A DNA stretch of 64,000 bases from Corbicula japonica (lineage: Eukaryota > Mollusca > Bivalvia > Venerida > Cyrenidae). The DNA is taken from NCBI GenBank assembly GCA_038501625.1, contig JAZAYU010000008.1:9176938-9240937 (forward strand). Direction: 5' to 3'. The notes under the pieces are model-generated. The model saw only the letters and a list, made by a program, of their open reading frames with translations. It did no database searches and was not told the DNA's origin. The translations under genes were made by a program, and so were the position numbers. Positions 11,916-41,245 of the stretch are shown here, piece by piece (positions within the stretch are counted from its first letter, which is position 1; each line of letters opens with the position of its first letter).

Positions 11916-13167
11916 AGTTCAGGCTATGCTCGAAGCTAATATTATCGAACCGGCCACATCTGAATACAACTCGCCCATAGTGATGGTGCAAAAGAAGGAC
12001 GGCAGTAATAGGTTTTGTATTGACTTTAGAAAATTAAATGCAGTCACCAAGTTTGACACAGAAGCTATGGGTAATATTGACGACATAATGGCTAAGCTTA
12101 CAGCCGACAAGTATTTTACAAAGGTCGATTTGGCCAAAGGTTACTGGCAAATTCCAGTTGCTGAAGACTGTCGTCAATATACGGCATTTACAACGGGGTC
12201 CGGAACTTATCAATTCCGAAAAATGCCCTTTGGCATGGTGAATTCAGGAGCTACATTTAATCGCATGATGCGTAAATTGCTCGCTGGCTGTCACAATACC
12301 GACAACTATGTCGATGATGTTCTGGGGCACACAGCATCTTGGGATCAGCACTTAGACATGTTGACAGATCTGTTTACCAGAATTAGAAGTGCAGGCTTAA
12401 CAGTTAAGCCTTCTAAATGCCTCATAGGATATTACAACATCGGATTCACCGGACACATGGTTGGTAACGGTATCCTTCAGATGGAGGAAGAAAAGCTGGA
12501 GAAAATCCTTGGAGGCTGTGTTTTTTTGAGTGTGGCGATTCCTGATATGCATATGTTGCTTTTTTTTCAAGCTGAAGTACCAACCACAAAGAGACAAGTT
12601 AGGGCATTTCTGGGCTTGGCCAGCTACTATAGGCGGTTCATCCCATCATTTGCTGAGACAGCCGCACCGCTGACTGGTCTCACAAAGAAAGGTCAGCCAA
12701 ACAAAGTAAACTTGGGCATGGCACAAGACAAGGCCTTTAAGTCACTGAAGGACCAATTAACGCGGGCACCGACACTTCTCCGTCTGTCTGATTTTGAAAG
12801 AAAGTTCATCCTTCAGTGCGATTCTTCAGAGAATGGAATAGGAGCTGCACTGTTACAGCACCATGACGATGGCCTGTTTCCCATTGCATTTGCCAGCAAA
12901 AAGTTGCTCCCACGTGAAAGAAACTATTCCGTGATAGAGCGTGAATGTTTGGCAATAGTATTTGGTATACGAAAATTTCAGAAATACTTATATGGTACAC
13001 AATTTGTGATACAGACAGATCACAAAGCTCTATCTTACATTCAGAAGAGTAAGATTGAGAATAGCAGAATAATGAGATGGGCATTATTTCTGCAAAACTA
13101 CAACTTTACGATACAGGCAATCAAAGGTTCAGAAAACTTTCTGGCCGATTATTTAAGCAGACAGTAA
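11851..13167 (+). pseudogene. Gmr1-like reverse transcriptase and RNase H
   Basis: Longest open frame of the window. RT motifs in order: SPIVMVQKKDGSNRFCIDFR, VDLAKGYWQIPV, FRKMPFGMVNSGATF, and the active site NYVDDVL (YVDD; metal-binding Asp pair). The connection has VRAFLGLASYYRRFIP, typical of Ty3/gypsy. RNase H shows FILQCDSSENGIGAAL, IERECLAIVFGI and QTDHKAL, and ends DYLSRQ followed by a stop. Within the connection an extra segment of about 19 codons (nt 12514-12570) with poly-T runs is inserted in frame. No recognised start codon belongs to this frame; it was part of a longer pol. Confidence 0.85.
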
Positions 13168-13237
13168 TCAGCCTTAAAATCATTCAAATCAGCCTTAAAA
13201 TCATTCATGAAACTTGAAAACGAAAGATCGTTTTCTT

Positions 13238-13252
13238 AAGAAGGGGGCTATT
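13238..13252 (+). other. Polypurine tract of the Gmr1-like element
   Basis: AAGAAGGGGGC lies immediately before TATT and the TG start of the LTR, 70 bp after the pol stop: the expected place for the plus-strand primer. Confidence 0.7.
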
Positions 13253-14056
13253 TGTCAGGAATGATTTTGAGTTTCTGTTTAATTATATATATACATATAT
13301 AAATGTATATGAAATCATAAATTCATGTATAATAATTGTATTAATTAGGTTGAAGTTGTTTTAATCACACAGATTGATGCACTGACAATTTTGCTTGACA
13401 TAGATAATGTCATTTTGTGAAAGTTTTAACATTTAGTGAATTTGTGATTTTAAGACGTTTTGGTCTTATGTAAAATTGTATCATAGCTTGTAACCATTGT
13501 GTTGTCAAATATAAGGTAAATATAAAGGGGTCGGTTTCAACTTTTGAAGAAGAAGTTGTTTAAATGCAACCAAGACGTTGTGTAAATACAACACTGGCTG
13601 GCTTAAGATAGTTAGCGAGGGCAACTGGCTGGCTTAAAGTAGTTAGCGAGGCCAATATTTGTGCTACCGAAAGGTTTCCGTGTTCTCTGTGTGAGCTTGC
13701 TCCTCAGAGAGGTTACTTAGTACGTAGTACAAATATAGTGTTGTAACACAAAGGCAGAATCAGATATACAGTGTACGGTTCCTTCGACTGCTGCCGTAGT
13801 CTCTTACGCCCAGCTTCTCTGAGAAGGCAGCATAGATTGAACAATCTGTTATCAAGATTCATAGAGTCTATAAGAGTTGGAACTCCATACGGTTGGACTT
13901 AGTCCCAACATAATAGAAGTGGCTGAAGCCCACAGAGTTGAAGCTGCTCGATAGGTAGTCCATAGAAAGTCGTGGCTTATAAAGAAACTTGTTGAGACCA
14001 AAACGTCTGTGATCAACTCTAATTAGTTTTCAATAAAAATCACTGTAAATCACATA
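13253..14056 (+). repeat. 3' LTR of the Gmr1-like element
   Basis: Starts TGTCAGGAATG right after the polypurine tract and contains a short internal direct duplication (ACTGGCTGGCTTAA at about 13592 and again at about 13624) and an AATAAA at about 14032. The end, near a CACA at 14050-14056, is an estimate. No matching 5' LTR is seen upstream of 9975. It lies about 650 bp upstream of the CARM1 start codon. Confidence 0.6.
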
Positions 14057-14559
14057 GCTCAACATTTCATTTCAATCATATCAGCAAAGTATCTTGAGAA
14101 AAATTACTATATAGTTGGTATATCAACCACAGTCTAAGGCATCGCCACCTTGTTAACAAACCCTTTTATATTGTTCAAGGCTATAAGATTGAACAGTCTT
14201 AGATAAAGACATAGGTTCTCTCGGTAGCTCTTGACACCATGTGGTGATTGAACAGTATCCAAAACTATATAGGCTAGGATATTGAAACCACCCATCTTTA
14301 AACTGTCTGCTTAACACAGGTGGCTGTTTAAGATAGGTAAACATCAGAACAAAATGTCATTTTAGGACATACTAAAATTCAACATAGATATTTAAGACAG
14401 TTGGTTACTGAATGCAGATGTCTGTCTGCTAAGGCAGGTTCAATTTTGTATTATACTTGGAATGTGTATTAATATATTCAAATTAAATCTATATTATGTG
14501 TTTTTTAAATTAAAATATCTTTAAGGACAGAACTTAACATTTTTATTCGATAACAAATC

Positions 14560-14701
14560 TGGAACTCTGTCTTTATTTTAGAGGTTCCGTGTTTACCTCT
14601 TGTTTTAGATTAGGGTTCCGGGTTTATCACCCCGCGCACCGCAAAATGACCTAATTTCGGGGATTTACATCGCCTCGTTTTGAAAACAACAACTCGCAAA
14701 A
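14560..14701 (+). promoter_or_regulatory. Probable CARM1 5' UTR / promoter-proximal region
   Basis: About 140 bp before the CARM1 ATG are richer in CG dinucleotides (CCCCGCGCACCGC, TTTCGGGG, ATCGCCTCG) than the surrounding AT-rich DNA, as expected around an animal transcription start. No TATA box or defined start site is visible. The 3' LTR of the Gmr1-like element ends about 650 bp upstream, so the promoter neighbourhood contains retrotransposon DNA. Confidence 0.4.
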
Positions 14702-32958
<18,257 letters not shown>

Positions 32959-33613
32959 AATAATAGATAATTATGTGTTGTGCTCATAAATATTCTTCAT
33001 TTTTTACAATGTTAATGTGAACAGTTAGTGGAGAAACACATTCGTGATCATGGATAGTGGTGTTCCATGCTTCATTGTTCCCGAACAGGCATTCTCTATA
33101 TTCTGACGAAGTGTTACATTAACATTGGATTATGACTTGGATAAGGACCAGTTGAAGAATTAGTCCTGAGTTGGATTTGAACCAGCGGGGATAAACAACA
33201 AGCGGGGAAACAGACCTGATCATGTTCTCCATGCTTTATTGTTCCTATGTTCAGAAGGATAAATGAGTGTTGTTGAAAACACCAAGTTTCCAGAACTAAA
33301 TGTTAATGTTTGAGTTGTAATAGAAGTTTCCCATCATTCTGCTGTATAGTGAAATCAGTGATGTTACAGATGTGTCAGATTTCAGCTATAAAACTGAAAT
33401 TTCAATCTCGGTTGTAAGGTATAGGCCATGAGAATCGATTCCTTGTAGACAAACACCTGCCATTGATTTTAATTGTTGGTTGATTTCAAAGTAAAGATTT
33501 TTGACGCGCAGTCTACTTTAATCTTGGTTTATGTACATAAAACGTAACATTGTCAATAGCAAATTGTAGATGTCAGGCATTTTATCACCATGTCAGATTA
33601 AAAACAGAACTAA

Positions 33614-33619
33614 AATAAA
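33614..33619 (+). terminator. Possible CARM1 polyadenylation signal
   Basis: An AATAAA hexamer lies about 655 bp after the CARM1 stop codon in unique-looking sequence, before the first downstream MITE. It is a plausible cleavage signal, but the true 3' end cannot be fixed without transcript data. Confidence 0.3.
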
Positions 33620-33808
33620 TACATCAAGATCACATTGTCTATGAAAACCTAACTTTACCTTGATATTTCTTAATATATTGGCCAGGGTTGTGATGAATCT
33701 TAAATATGCAGGCTAAGGTCACATTTAACAGAATTATTCCCCTTTCTGTACTTTAATTTTTGAAGAAATTTTAAGACTGGCTATAACTTTGATACCTCTT
33801 GATATTTC

Positions 33809-33951
33809 TTAACCCTTTTCTTCATAGATACACCTTTATTTGCGGGGGCTAACAGTTTAGATCCAGAACAGCCGGCACATTTGTGCCAGCTGATTAGGAT
33901 CTACACTGCTCTCACGTGTAAAAATGCCTTAATATGGAAAAAAAGGGTTAA
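33809..33951. mobile_element. TTAA MITE family M, internally deleted copy
   Basis: TTAACCCTTTTCTTCATAGA to TATGGAAAAAAAGGGTTAA with TTAA at both ends but only one core block: about 143 bp instead of 230-250. Confidence 0.8.
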
Positions 33952-34168
33952 TACCCTTTTTATGAGAACAGAGTTGTGATGTAGCCTCAATCTTTTTGCC
34001 TAGATCATACAGAATTTATTATTGTGCCTTGTTTTTATTTAGATTTTTGTTGTTCTAACAAAGTACACAGGAATCTGTAGAAGATTATGTTGAACACTAT
34101 TCATGTTAATTTTAAATGGCAGTTGACAGTAGAACTACTGTAATCACCCTTATTTTTCATGAAATTAC

Positions 34169-34384
34169 TTGACCATTTCCCCCATAAATACGCGTTTTTA
34201 TGCATGTGCCACCAGTAGATATCCGTGCCGTCTGGATCTGCACTGGTCGCATTTTGGTCAGAAACACCCTAATGTTAAAAAACAAACAGTTTAGATCCTG
34301 ATCAGATGCATGGATGTGACGGCTGATCTGGATCTAAACTGTTCGCCCATGCAATAAAGGTGTGTCTAAGGAGGAAAGGGTTAA
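34169..34384. mobile_element. TTAA MITE family M, copy
   Basis: TTGACCATTTCCCCCATAAA to AGGAGGAAAGGGTTAA, with GGATCTGCACTGGTCGCATT and GATCTGGATCTAAACTGTTC inner blocks. Confidence 0.8.
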
Positions 34385-34711
34385 TGAATATACTCGTTCA
34401 TCTGGGTCTAAATACAAAACATTACAGCTGGTAATTTGCCAGTTGTTTTTTTTTGTGGGGGGGGGGGGGTTCTGGCCAGTCACTTGGTTATTGTATTATT
34501 AAATCACAACCTGTTCTAATAAATAATCATGAAATCATTCTGAATGTTTGCTATACTGTATGATATTGTTACCTTCTGAAATTTGGTTGCTTCTTTAAGT
34601 TTTCATAATTAGTCCCAGTACACTCGGTTTATACATGTACCACTTGCTTATTGCACTTTATTTACATAAAATTGCTCATTTGAATGAAATTGCAGCATGG
34701 ATAGTGAATGA

Positions 34712-34938
34712 ATAACCCTTCACTCCATATATATGCATTTTTTGCATGTAGGACCAGTGTAGAACCAGATAAGCCAAAGGCATGTGCCAACATCTGTGCC
34801 ATCTGATCAGAATTTGCACTGTTTTCTTCTTGATCAGAAATAACCTACTAAATCAGGAAACAAACAGTGCGGATCCTGATCAGATGGCACAGATGTTGGC
34901 ACATGCCTTTAAGGCTTATGTATTGAGGAAAGGGTTAA
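34712..34938. mobile_element. TTAA MITE family M, copy
   Basis: ATAACCCTTCACTCCATATA to GAGGAAAGGGTTAA. The inner arms GGCATGTGCCAACATCTGTG / CACAGATGTTGGCACATGCC are exactly complementary. Confidence 0.8.
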
Positions 34939-35504
34939 CGAGACTAATTGATGATTTGATCCAGTGTTGATTGAAGGGAAAGTTGGGGGTGGGGGACAAG
35001 CTGAACAGTTAAAAGTTGTAGAATGGCAGCTCATATTCAGTTGTTATACAACGTTAATGGTAAAATCAAGACATATGGTACACTTGAATTTATCAAACCA
35101 TCATTTAGTGTTTTAGAAAAGGATTTTAGACTTCTAAAAATTCCTTTACTTTCCTTTACTTTTTCCCTGGCATTCATCCCAGGCTGAAAATTTTGATGTA
35201 GGCAGTTTTTCTGTTGACCAAGGACTGTTTTGTAATTTATGAGTCCTCTTTAAAGCAAATCAGCCAGTCTGAACAAAATGGATAAGGGTTAATTGCTTTA
35301 TTGTTTGATTTTAATATTGCTCAACAATGGTTTGTTTTGTGGAAGTTGTATGCAAACATGAACAGTTTCATAGGGCAGAACTGGTCAAATGACTTGTTGA
35401 GAGTGCTGTAAACCATTCACTCTCTGAATTAATGTCATGTACGCGAGGAACATGGTTGCCTTTCAGTTTACCAGTTCATTCATTTTTCATAGAGGTGTTT
35501 TACA

Positions 35505-36571
35505 AAAGTAGACAGTGTAGTGCTTGATCAGACCCTATCATCCAAGTGTGATCTTGTTCTACACTGGTGACTAAAAAGACAGAGGCTGTTGTTAAGCTTG
35601 GTGCATGAAGGGTAAAATTTTCATCAAGGGTTTCTGATTAAATCCCATTTATGATCAACTTCTCTCACTGCTGAGGCATGGGAGAAACTTCGACTAAATT
35701 TTAAATACTCCTTATCGGGTTGAGTTTAACAGGATCAAGATTTGAGTGTTGGGGATAATCCCTTGTTCAATTATGTCTCGCTCCCTACCCCCACCCTCCT
35801 CTGGGACTGACATTTTGTTTTTTCCCTGTCTATCAAACTTCGCATTCCGTTCAATAACAAAAGTTCATTATAACCCAGTCTTTAAACTTTATAAGATGAT
35901 TGGACAGTGAGTGGATGATGCCTATTAAACTGTTTGCTATTTGATTTATTAGGTTATATCTGACCGAAAAGCGACAAGTGCAGATCTAGATCAGACAGCA
36001 CTAAATCTACACTGGTCGCACACGTGTAAACATGTTTATATATGGAGGAAAGGGATAATTTCTTTGTAATGTATTCTTTATGTATTCTGTAAACGTGTTT
36101 TCTTCCACAGTTGTGAACCAGACATTAAATTTAATTGAGTTAAAAATGAACTATATTTGTAGGTGGGTGTTTCGTGACTGACTTTATGTTTTTGCATTTA
36201 TAAACATATAGTTGGTCAATACTCAGAACTGCTGTATATGTGAAGAACATCTTTTTTTTTGGAATGGCCTTGACAAAATTGGGCTTATATGGCCTATGCA
36301 ATCAGTATAGATCCCGAACAGCCTTTTCACCACTTAGTCTGTTTAGCTTCTACACTGTTTTCCTTTCAGTAAGCAAAGCATTCTCATGCATCTAGCAACA
36401 GTTTAGATTCTTTTCCATGCTATTTTGCAGTGTGGAAGGGTCTACAGCGTTTGTACAGAGCAGCTGTTTACATCTTGGTCAGAAATAACGTAATGAATCT
36501 GAAACTAGCTGATCTGGATCAACACTGTTCGCCCGTGCCATAGAAGTAGTGTCTATGGAATAAAGGGTTAA
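35505..36571. mobile_element. Three diverged or partial MITE family M copies
   Basis: Remnants near 35510-35620 (GTGTAGTGCTTGATCAGACC), 35927-36058 (right half, ending TATGGAGGAAAGGGATAA) and about 36290-36571 (ending TAAAGGGTTAA). Unique AT-rich DNA lies between them. Confidence 0.6.
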
Positions 36572-36847
36572 GAGTTTTTTGGACACATTATTAACACCTT
36601 GACCTTATACTTCTACTACTAGTTTCCTGGTGAGCAGCTGTGGTAGACAGAGGTTTCCTTGACAACCTGATATTATGTGTTCCATATAAGCTACATACCA
36701 TAGATTAGATTGGCATTGCCAAACCTGGTGCTTGTGTTAATTTTATAACACATTGGCTTAGAAGACTTCTTGTCAGTCAGTCAAAAGTAAAATTGTTAAA
36801 TGCAAATAAAACATTGACAGTGTACATTTTCTTGTTTAATTTTTGTG

Positions 36848-38754
36848 TTTTTAGCTCACCTGTCACATAGTGACAGGGTGAGCTTTTGTGAGGGGCTTTT
36901 GTTTGTCATCCATCCGTCTGTCCGTTCACAATTGTTGTCCGCACTCTAGCGGTCGTAATTGGTCCGATCTTCTTTAAACTTGGTCAGAATGTTTATCTCA
37001 ATGATATCTAGGTCAAGTTCAAAACTGGGTCATGTGACACTAAAAACTAGTTAACTAGGTCAAATTAAAGAAAAAGCTTGTCCGCACTCTAGCTGTCTTA
37101 ATTTTGGTGCGATCTTTAAACTTGGTCAGAATGTTTATCTCAATGATATCTAGGTCAAGTTCAAAACTGGGTCATGTTACCTTGAAATCTAGGTCACTAG
37201 GTCAAATTATAAAAAAAGCTTGTCTGCACTCTAGCTGTCTCAATTTTGGTGTGATCTTCTTAAAACTTTGTCAGAATGTTTTATCTCAATGACATCTAGA
37301 TCAAGTTCTAACTTTGTCATGTGACCCTTAAAACTAGGTCACTAGGTCAAATTAAACAAAAAGCTTGTCTGCACCCTAGGGGGTCTTAATTTTGGTGGGA
37401 TCTTCAAACTTGGTCAGAATGTTTATCTCAATCATATCTAGGTCAAGTTTGAAACTGGGTCATGTAACCTTGAAATCTAGGTCACTAGGTCAAGTTAAAG
37501 AAAAAGCTTGTCCGCACTCTAGTGGTCGTAATTTTGGTGTGATTTTCTTTAAACTTGGTCAGAATGTTTATCTCAACGATATCTAGGTCAAGTTCGAAAC
37601 TGGGTCATGCTACTTTGAAATCTAGGTCACTAGGTTAAATTATAGAAAAAGCTTGTTTGCACTCGAGCAGTCTTAATTTTGGTGCGATCTTCTTTAAACT
37701 TGGTCAGAATGTTGATCTAAATGATATCTAGATTTAGTTTGTAACTGGGTCATGTGACCCTTAAAACTAGGTCACTAGGTCAAATTAAAGAAAAAGCTTG
37801 TCTGCACCCTAGGGGTCTTAATTTTGGTGGGATCTTCTTCAAACTTGGTCAGAATATTTATCTCAATGACATTTAGGTCAAGTTCGAAACTGGGTCATGT
37901 GACCTCGAAATCTAGGTCACTAGGTCAACATATAGAAAAAGCTTGTCCGCACTCTAGCGGTCTTAATTTTGGTGGGATCTTCTTCAAACTTGGTCAGAAT
38001 GTTTATCTTAATGACATCTACTTCAAGTTCAAAACTGGGTCATTTGACCTTGAAAACTAGGTCAGTAGGTCAAATTATAGAATGGGCTTGTCCACAACAG
38101 TCTGAATTTTGGTCAGATCTTCTTTAAACTTGGTTACACTGTCTATCTCAATGATATCTAGGTCAAGTTCGTAACTGGGTCATGTTACCTTGAAATCTAG
38201 GCCATAAGGTCAAATTATAGAAAAGCTTGTCTGCACTCTAGCAGACCTAATTTTTGTGCGATCTTCTTTAAACTTGATCAGAATGTTTATCTCAATGATA
38301 TCTAAATCAAGTTCGTAACTGGGTCATGTGACCCTTTAAACTAGGTCACTAGGTCAAATTAAAGAAAACTTGTCTGCACCCTAGGGGTTTTAATTTTGGT
38401 GGGATCTTCTTCAAACTTGGTCAGAATGTTTATCTCAATGACATTTAGGTCAAGTTCGAAACTGGGTCATGTGACCTCGAAATCTAGGTCACTATGTCAA
38501 CATATAGAAAAAGCTTGTCCGCACTCTAGCGGTCTTAATTTTGGTGGGATCTTCTTCAAACTTGGTCAGAATGTTTATCTCAATGACATCTACTTCAAGT
38601 TCAAAACTGGGTCATTTGACCTTGAAAAAGCTTGTCCACACTCTAGCGGTCTTAATTTTGGTCTGAGCAGCTGGATTCCAAAATGGGTTCCAGGGTTATG
38701 GCCCCTGAAAGAGCCAAAGTAAGCTATTTTGACCTTTTCACAATAGCAGCTTTA
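36848..38754 (+). mobile_element. Tandem-repeat element, family A, copy 2 (large)
   Basis: Same left end as copy 1 (TTTTTAGCTCACCTGTCACA and hairpin), then about 13 units of 140-147 bp starting CTTGTC.GCAC at roughly 36937, 37077, 37218, 37364 and so on to 38628. Units near 37798 and 38369 begin nearly identical roughly 270 bp blocks. The usual right end (CAGGTGAGCG, hairpin, CTCTTGTT) is missing; instead unrelated sequence from about 38665 runs into the next element. Short open frames here are by-products of the repeat. Confidence 0.75.
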
Positions 38755-39272
38755 TTTTTATGCCCCCAAAGGGAGGCATATAGTAATCGCACTGTCCGTC
38801 CGTCCGTCCGAAATAATATTGTCCTCACTTCTCCAAAACCGCTTGAGGGATTTCTTTGAAACTTCACAGGAGTGTTTGTCACCAAGCCTAGTTGTGCATA
38901 TCGTCAGGAATTTCTGCTCGTATTATTTTTGGCTGAGTTATGGCCCTTTTTAGCAAAATCTTGTCCTCGCTTCTTCTCTAAATCCGCTTAAGGGATTTCA
39001 TTGAAACTTCACAGGAGTGTTTGCCACCAAGCCTAGTTGTGCATAGCCTAAGGAATTTCTGATCGGATTATTTTTGGCGGAGTTATGGGCCTTTTTACCT
39101 AACCCTAACCCTAAACCCTAACCCTAAGGTAAATTTTGTTAACGCAAAAGAGGTTACATTTTTTGTAAGATTGTCATGAAATTTGGTATGAATATTGATA
39201 TTGATGATTTCTACACAAATGATTAAAATGATGTTGTTTACTTGACCAGGGGCCCTGCCCTGGGGATTTTAA
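38755..39272 (+). mobile_element. Composite tandem-repeat element, family C (plus-strand copy)
   Basis: TTTTTATGCCCCCAAAGGGAGGCATA hairpin at the left (38755-38780), GTCCGTCCGTCCG, two type 1 units (CACAGGAGTGTTTG.CACCAAG), a telomere-like block (39098-39127), then a partial type 2 unit (TTACATTTTTTGTAAGATTG) and a terminal hairpin-like CCAGGGGCCCTGCCCTGG (about 39246). Confidence 0.7.
39098..39127 (-). repeat. Interstitial telomere-like stretch
   Basis: CCTAACCCTAACCCTAAACC and following, the reverse complement of the block at 2548-2577 and in the same place within the repeat family. Confidence 0.9.
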
Positions 39273-40702
39273 TTTTTATTATGCCCCCACATAGTGGGAG
39301 GCATATAGAGTTGCACTCGTCCGTACGTATGTCCCCAAATCTTGTGGCATCAACTCCTCCTAAACTATAAGGCGGATTTCTTTCAAACTTGCACAGATGA
39401 TCAAGCAGGATGTGTAGATGATCGTTAAGAAAGGATTTTTTCCTGCGACCATTTTTACCAGAGTTATGGCCCTTTGTTAATTTCAGTTATAAAATCTTGT
39501 GGTGTCAACTCCTCCTAAACTACAAGGCAGATTTCTTGCAAACTTGCACAGATAATGAAGCAGGATGTGTAGATAATCGTGAAGAAAGGATTTCTTCCTG
39601 CAACCATTTTTACCAGAGTTATGGCCCTTTGTTATATTCATTAATTAAATCTTGTGGCGTCAACTCCTCCAAAACTATAAGGCAGATTTCTTGCGAACTT
39701 GGACAGATGATGAAGCAGGATGTGTAGATGATCGTAAAGAAAGGATTTTTTCCTGCGACCATTTTTACCAGAGTTATGGCCCTTTGTTAATTTCAGTTAT
39801 AAAATCTTGTGGCGTCAACTCCTCCTGAACTACAAGGCAGATTTCTTGCAAACTTGCACAGATGATGAAGCAGGATGTGTAGATAATCGTGAAGAAAGGA
39901 TTTCTTCCTGCGACCATTTTTACCAGAGTTATGGCCCTTTGTTATATTCATTAATTAAATCTTGTGGCGTCAACTCCTCCAAAACTATAAGGCAGATTTC
40001 TTGCGAACTTGCACAGATGATGAAGCAGGATGTGTAGATGATCGTAAAGAAAGGATTTTTTCCTGCGACCATTTTTACCAGAGTTACAGCCCTTTGTTAA
40101 TTTCGGTAATTAAATCTTGTGGCATCAACTCCTCCTAAACTACAGGGCAGATTCCTTGCAAACATGCACAAATGATGAAGCAGGATGTGTAGATGATCGT
40201 GAAGAAAGGATTTTTTCCTGCGACTATTTTTACCAGAGTTATGGCCCTTTGTTTTTTTTCAGTAATAATATCTTGTGGCATCAACTCCTCATTTACTTTT
40301 GGACAGATTTCTTTCTAACTTGCACACATGATCAAGATGGCTGGGTAGATGATCATAAAAAAAAGATTTTTTTCTGCTGCCATTTTTACCACAGTTATGG
40401 CCCTTTGTTTATTTCACTTACAAAATTTTGTGGCATCAACTTCACATTTTCTATTTAGCTGATTTCTTTCAAACTTGCACAGATGATTAGACATGATGTG
40501 AAGATTGTTGTAAAGGACATTGTCTTGCAACAATTTTCACCACAGTTATGGCCTTTTGTTTATGTTAGTTATTAAATTTTGTGGCACTTACTCTTCATTT
40601 ACTAATCATGATCACCACATGTTGTTAATACCTGGTACAAAATTTTGTAACAAATGTTATTGCAGCAGTGGGGGCATCAGTGTCCTGTGGACACAGTCTA
40701 GT
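39273..40702 (+). mobile_element. Tandem-repeat element, family D, 155 bp units
   Basis: Left end TTTTTATTATGCCCCCACAT with hairpin partner GTGGGAGGCAT, GTCCGTACGTATGTCC motif, then units of about 155 bp beginning CTTGTGG.(AG)TCAACTCCTCC at about 39342, 39495, 39650, 39805, 39960, 40114, 40273 and 40428. Units alternate, giving a 310 bp higher-order period. The right end carries the mirrored GGGGGCAT (about 40669), a perfect hairpin GTGTCCTGTGGACAC (40680-40694) and CTAGTTT. The periods are not multiples of three, so open frames here are not genes. Confidence 0.8.
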
Positions 40703-41245
40703 TTCTTTTAAATTCTGTTTTTAACCTTTGATTTTCTACAGTTAATAACCAGATTTTGACACAACCTTTATACCATCTTAAAATTCAATCTTTCCTGAAC
40801 AATTCATTCACTGGTTGTTCAGTGATAAAATTTGAAACAAAAATTTTAGTAGCAGGGTGAAAATTTCAAGTGTCTAAAATCCAATATTTCTACCTGTCTT
40901 CAGCTATATTTAGGTATGTTAACCAGCTTATTGGTACAGTTGCTGGACAATGACCTGATGAACTTTGCTGCTCAGATCTGTGTTATGCAATATTAAGAAC
41001 TTTGCTCTGGAAGATTTTATAGGGTAATTTTTTGTCATTTTATGGATCATGACAAGTAAACTCTTACTTTATAGCACTTTGAAAATCAGGCTTTTCTGAA
41101 TATGTTATTCACTGTTTGTAAGTAAAACAACAACAAGAACAACAACAACAAATTTGTAGCACATTCTCAAAATGTTAAGACTAAATTTAAGAGAGCCTTA
41201 GATGTATACAGTGTATGTACACAAACTGGCAAGTTAAGGTCACAC

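Larger units (their letters stand above)
9975..14056 (+). mobile_element. Ty3/gypsy retrotransposon remnant with integrase upstream of RT (Gmr1-like)
   Basis: Domains run in the order protease (C-terminal part), integrase zinc finger, integrase core, integrase GPY/F domain, reverse transcriptase, RNase H, polypurine tract, LTR. Sequence motifs are of Ty3/gypsy type throughout, but the integrase-before-RT order is that of Ty1/copia; this combination is known for the Gmr1 group. The 5' LTR, gag and the protease active site are absent, and pol is broken at about 10775, 11108 and 11880. The 3' limit (about 14050-14060) is estimated because there is no second LTR to compare. Confidence 0.8.
32959..36847. 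other. Intergenic region downstream of CARM1
   Basis: CARM1 3' UTR (start only known) followed by AT-rich unique sequence interspersed with the MITE copies listed separately. No further coding frame with homology was recognised. Confidence 0.6.

Noticed and set aside
37104..40711. Repeated 60-113 codon frames with similar products
   Set aside because: They follow the tandem units of families A and D; unit periods (about 143, 155, 310) are not multiples of three and frames restart in each unit, so they are not protein repeats.
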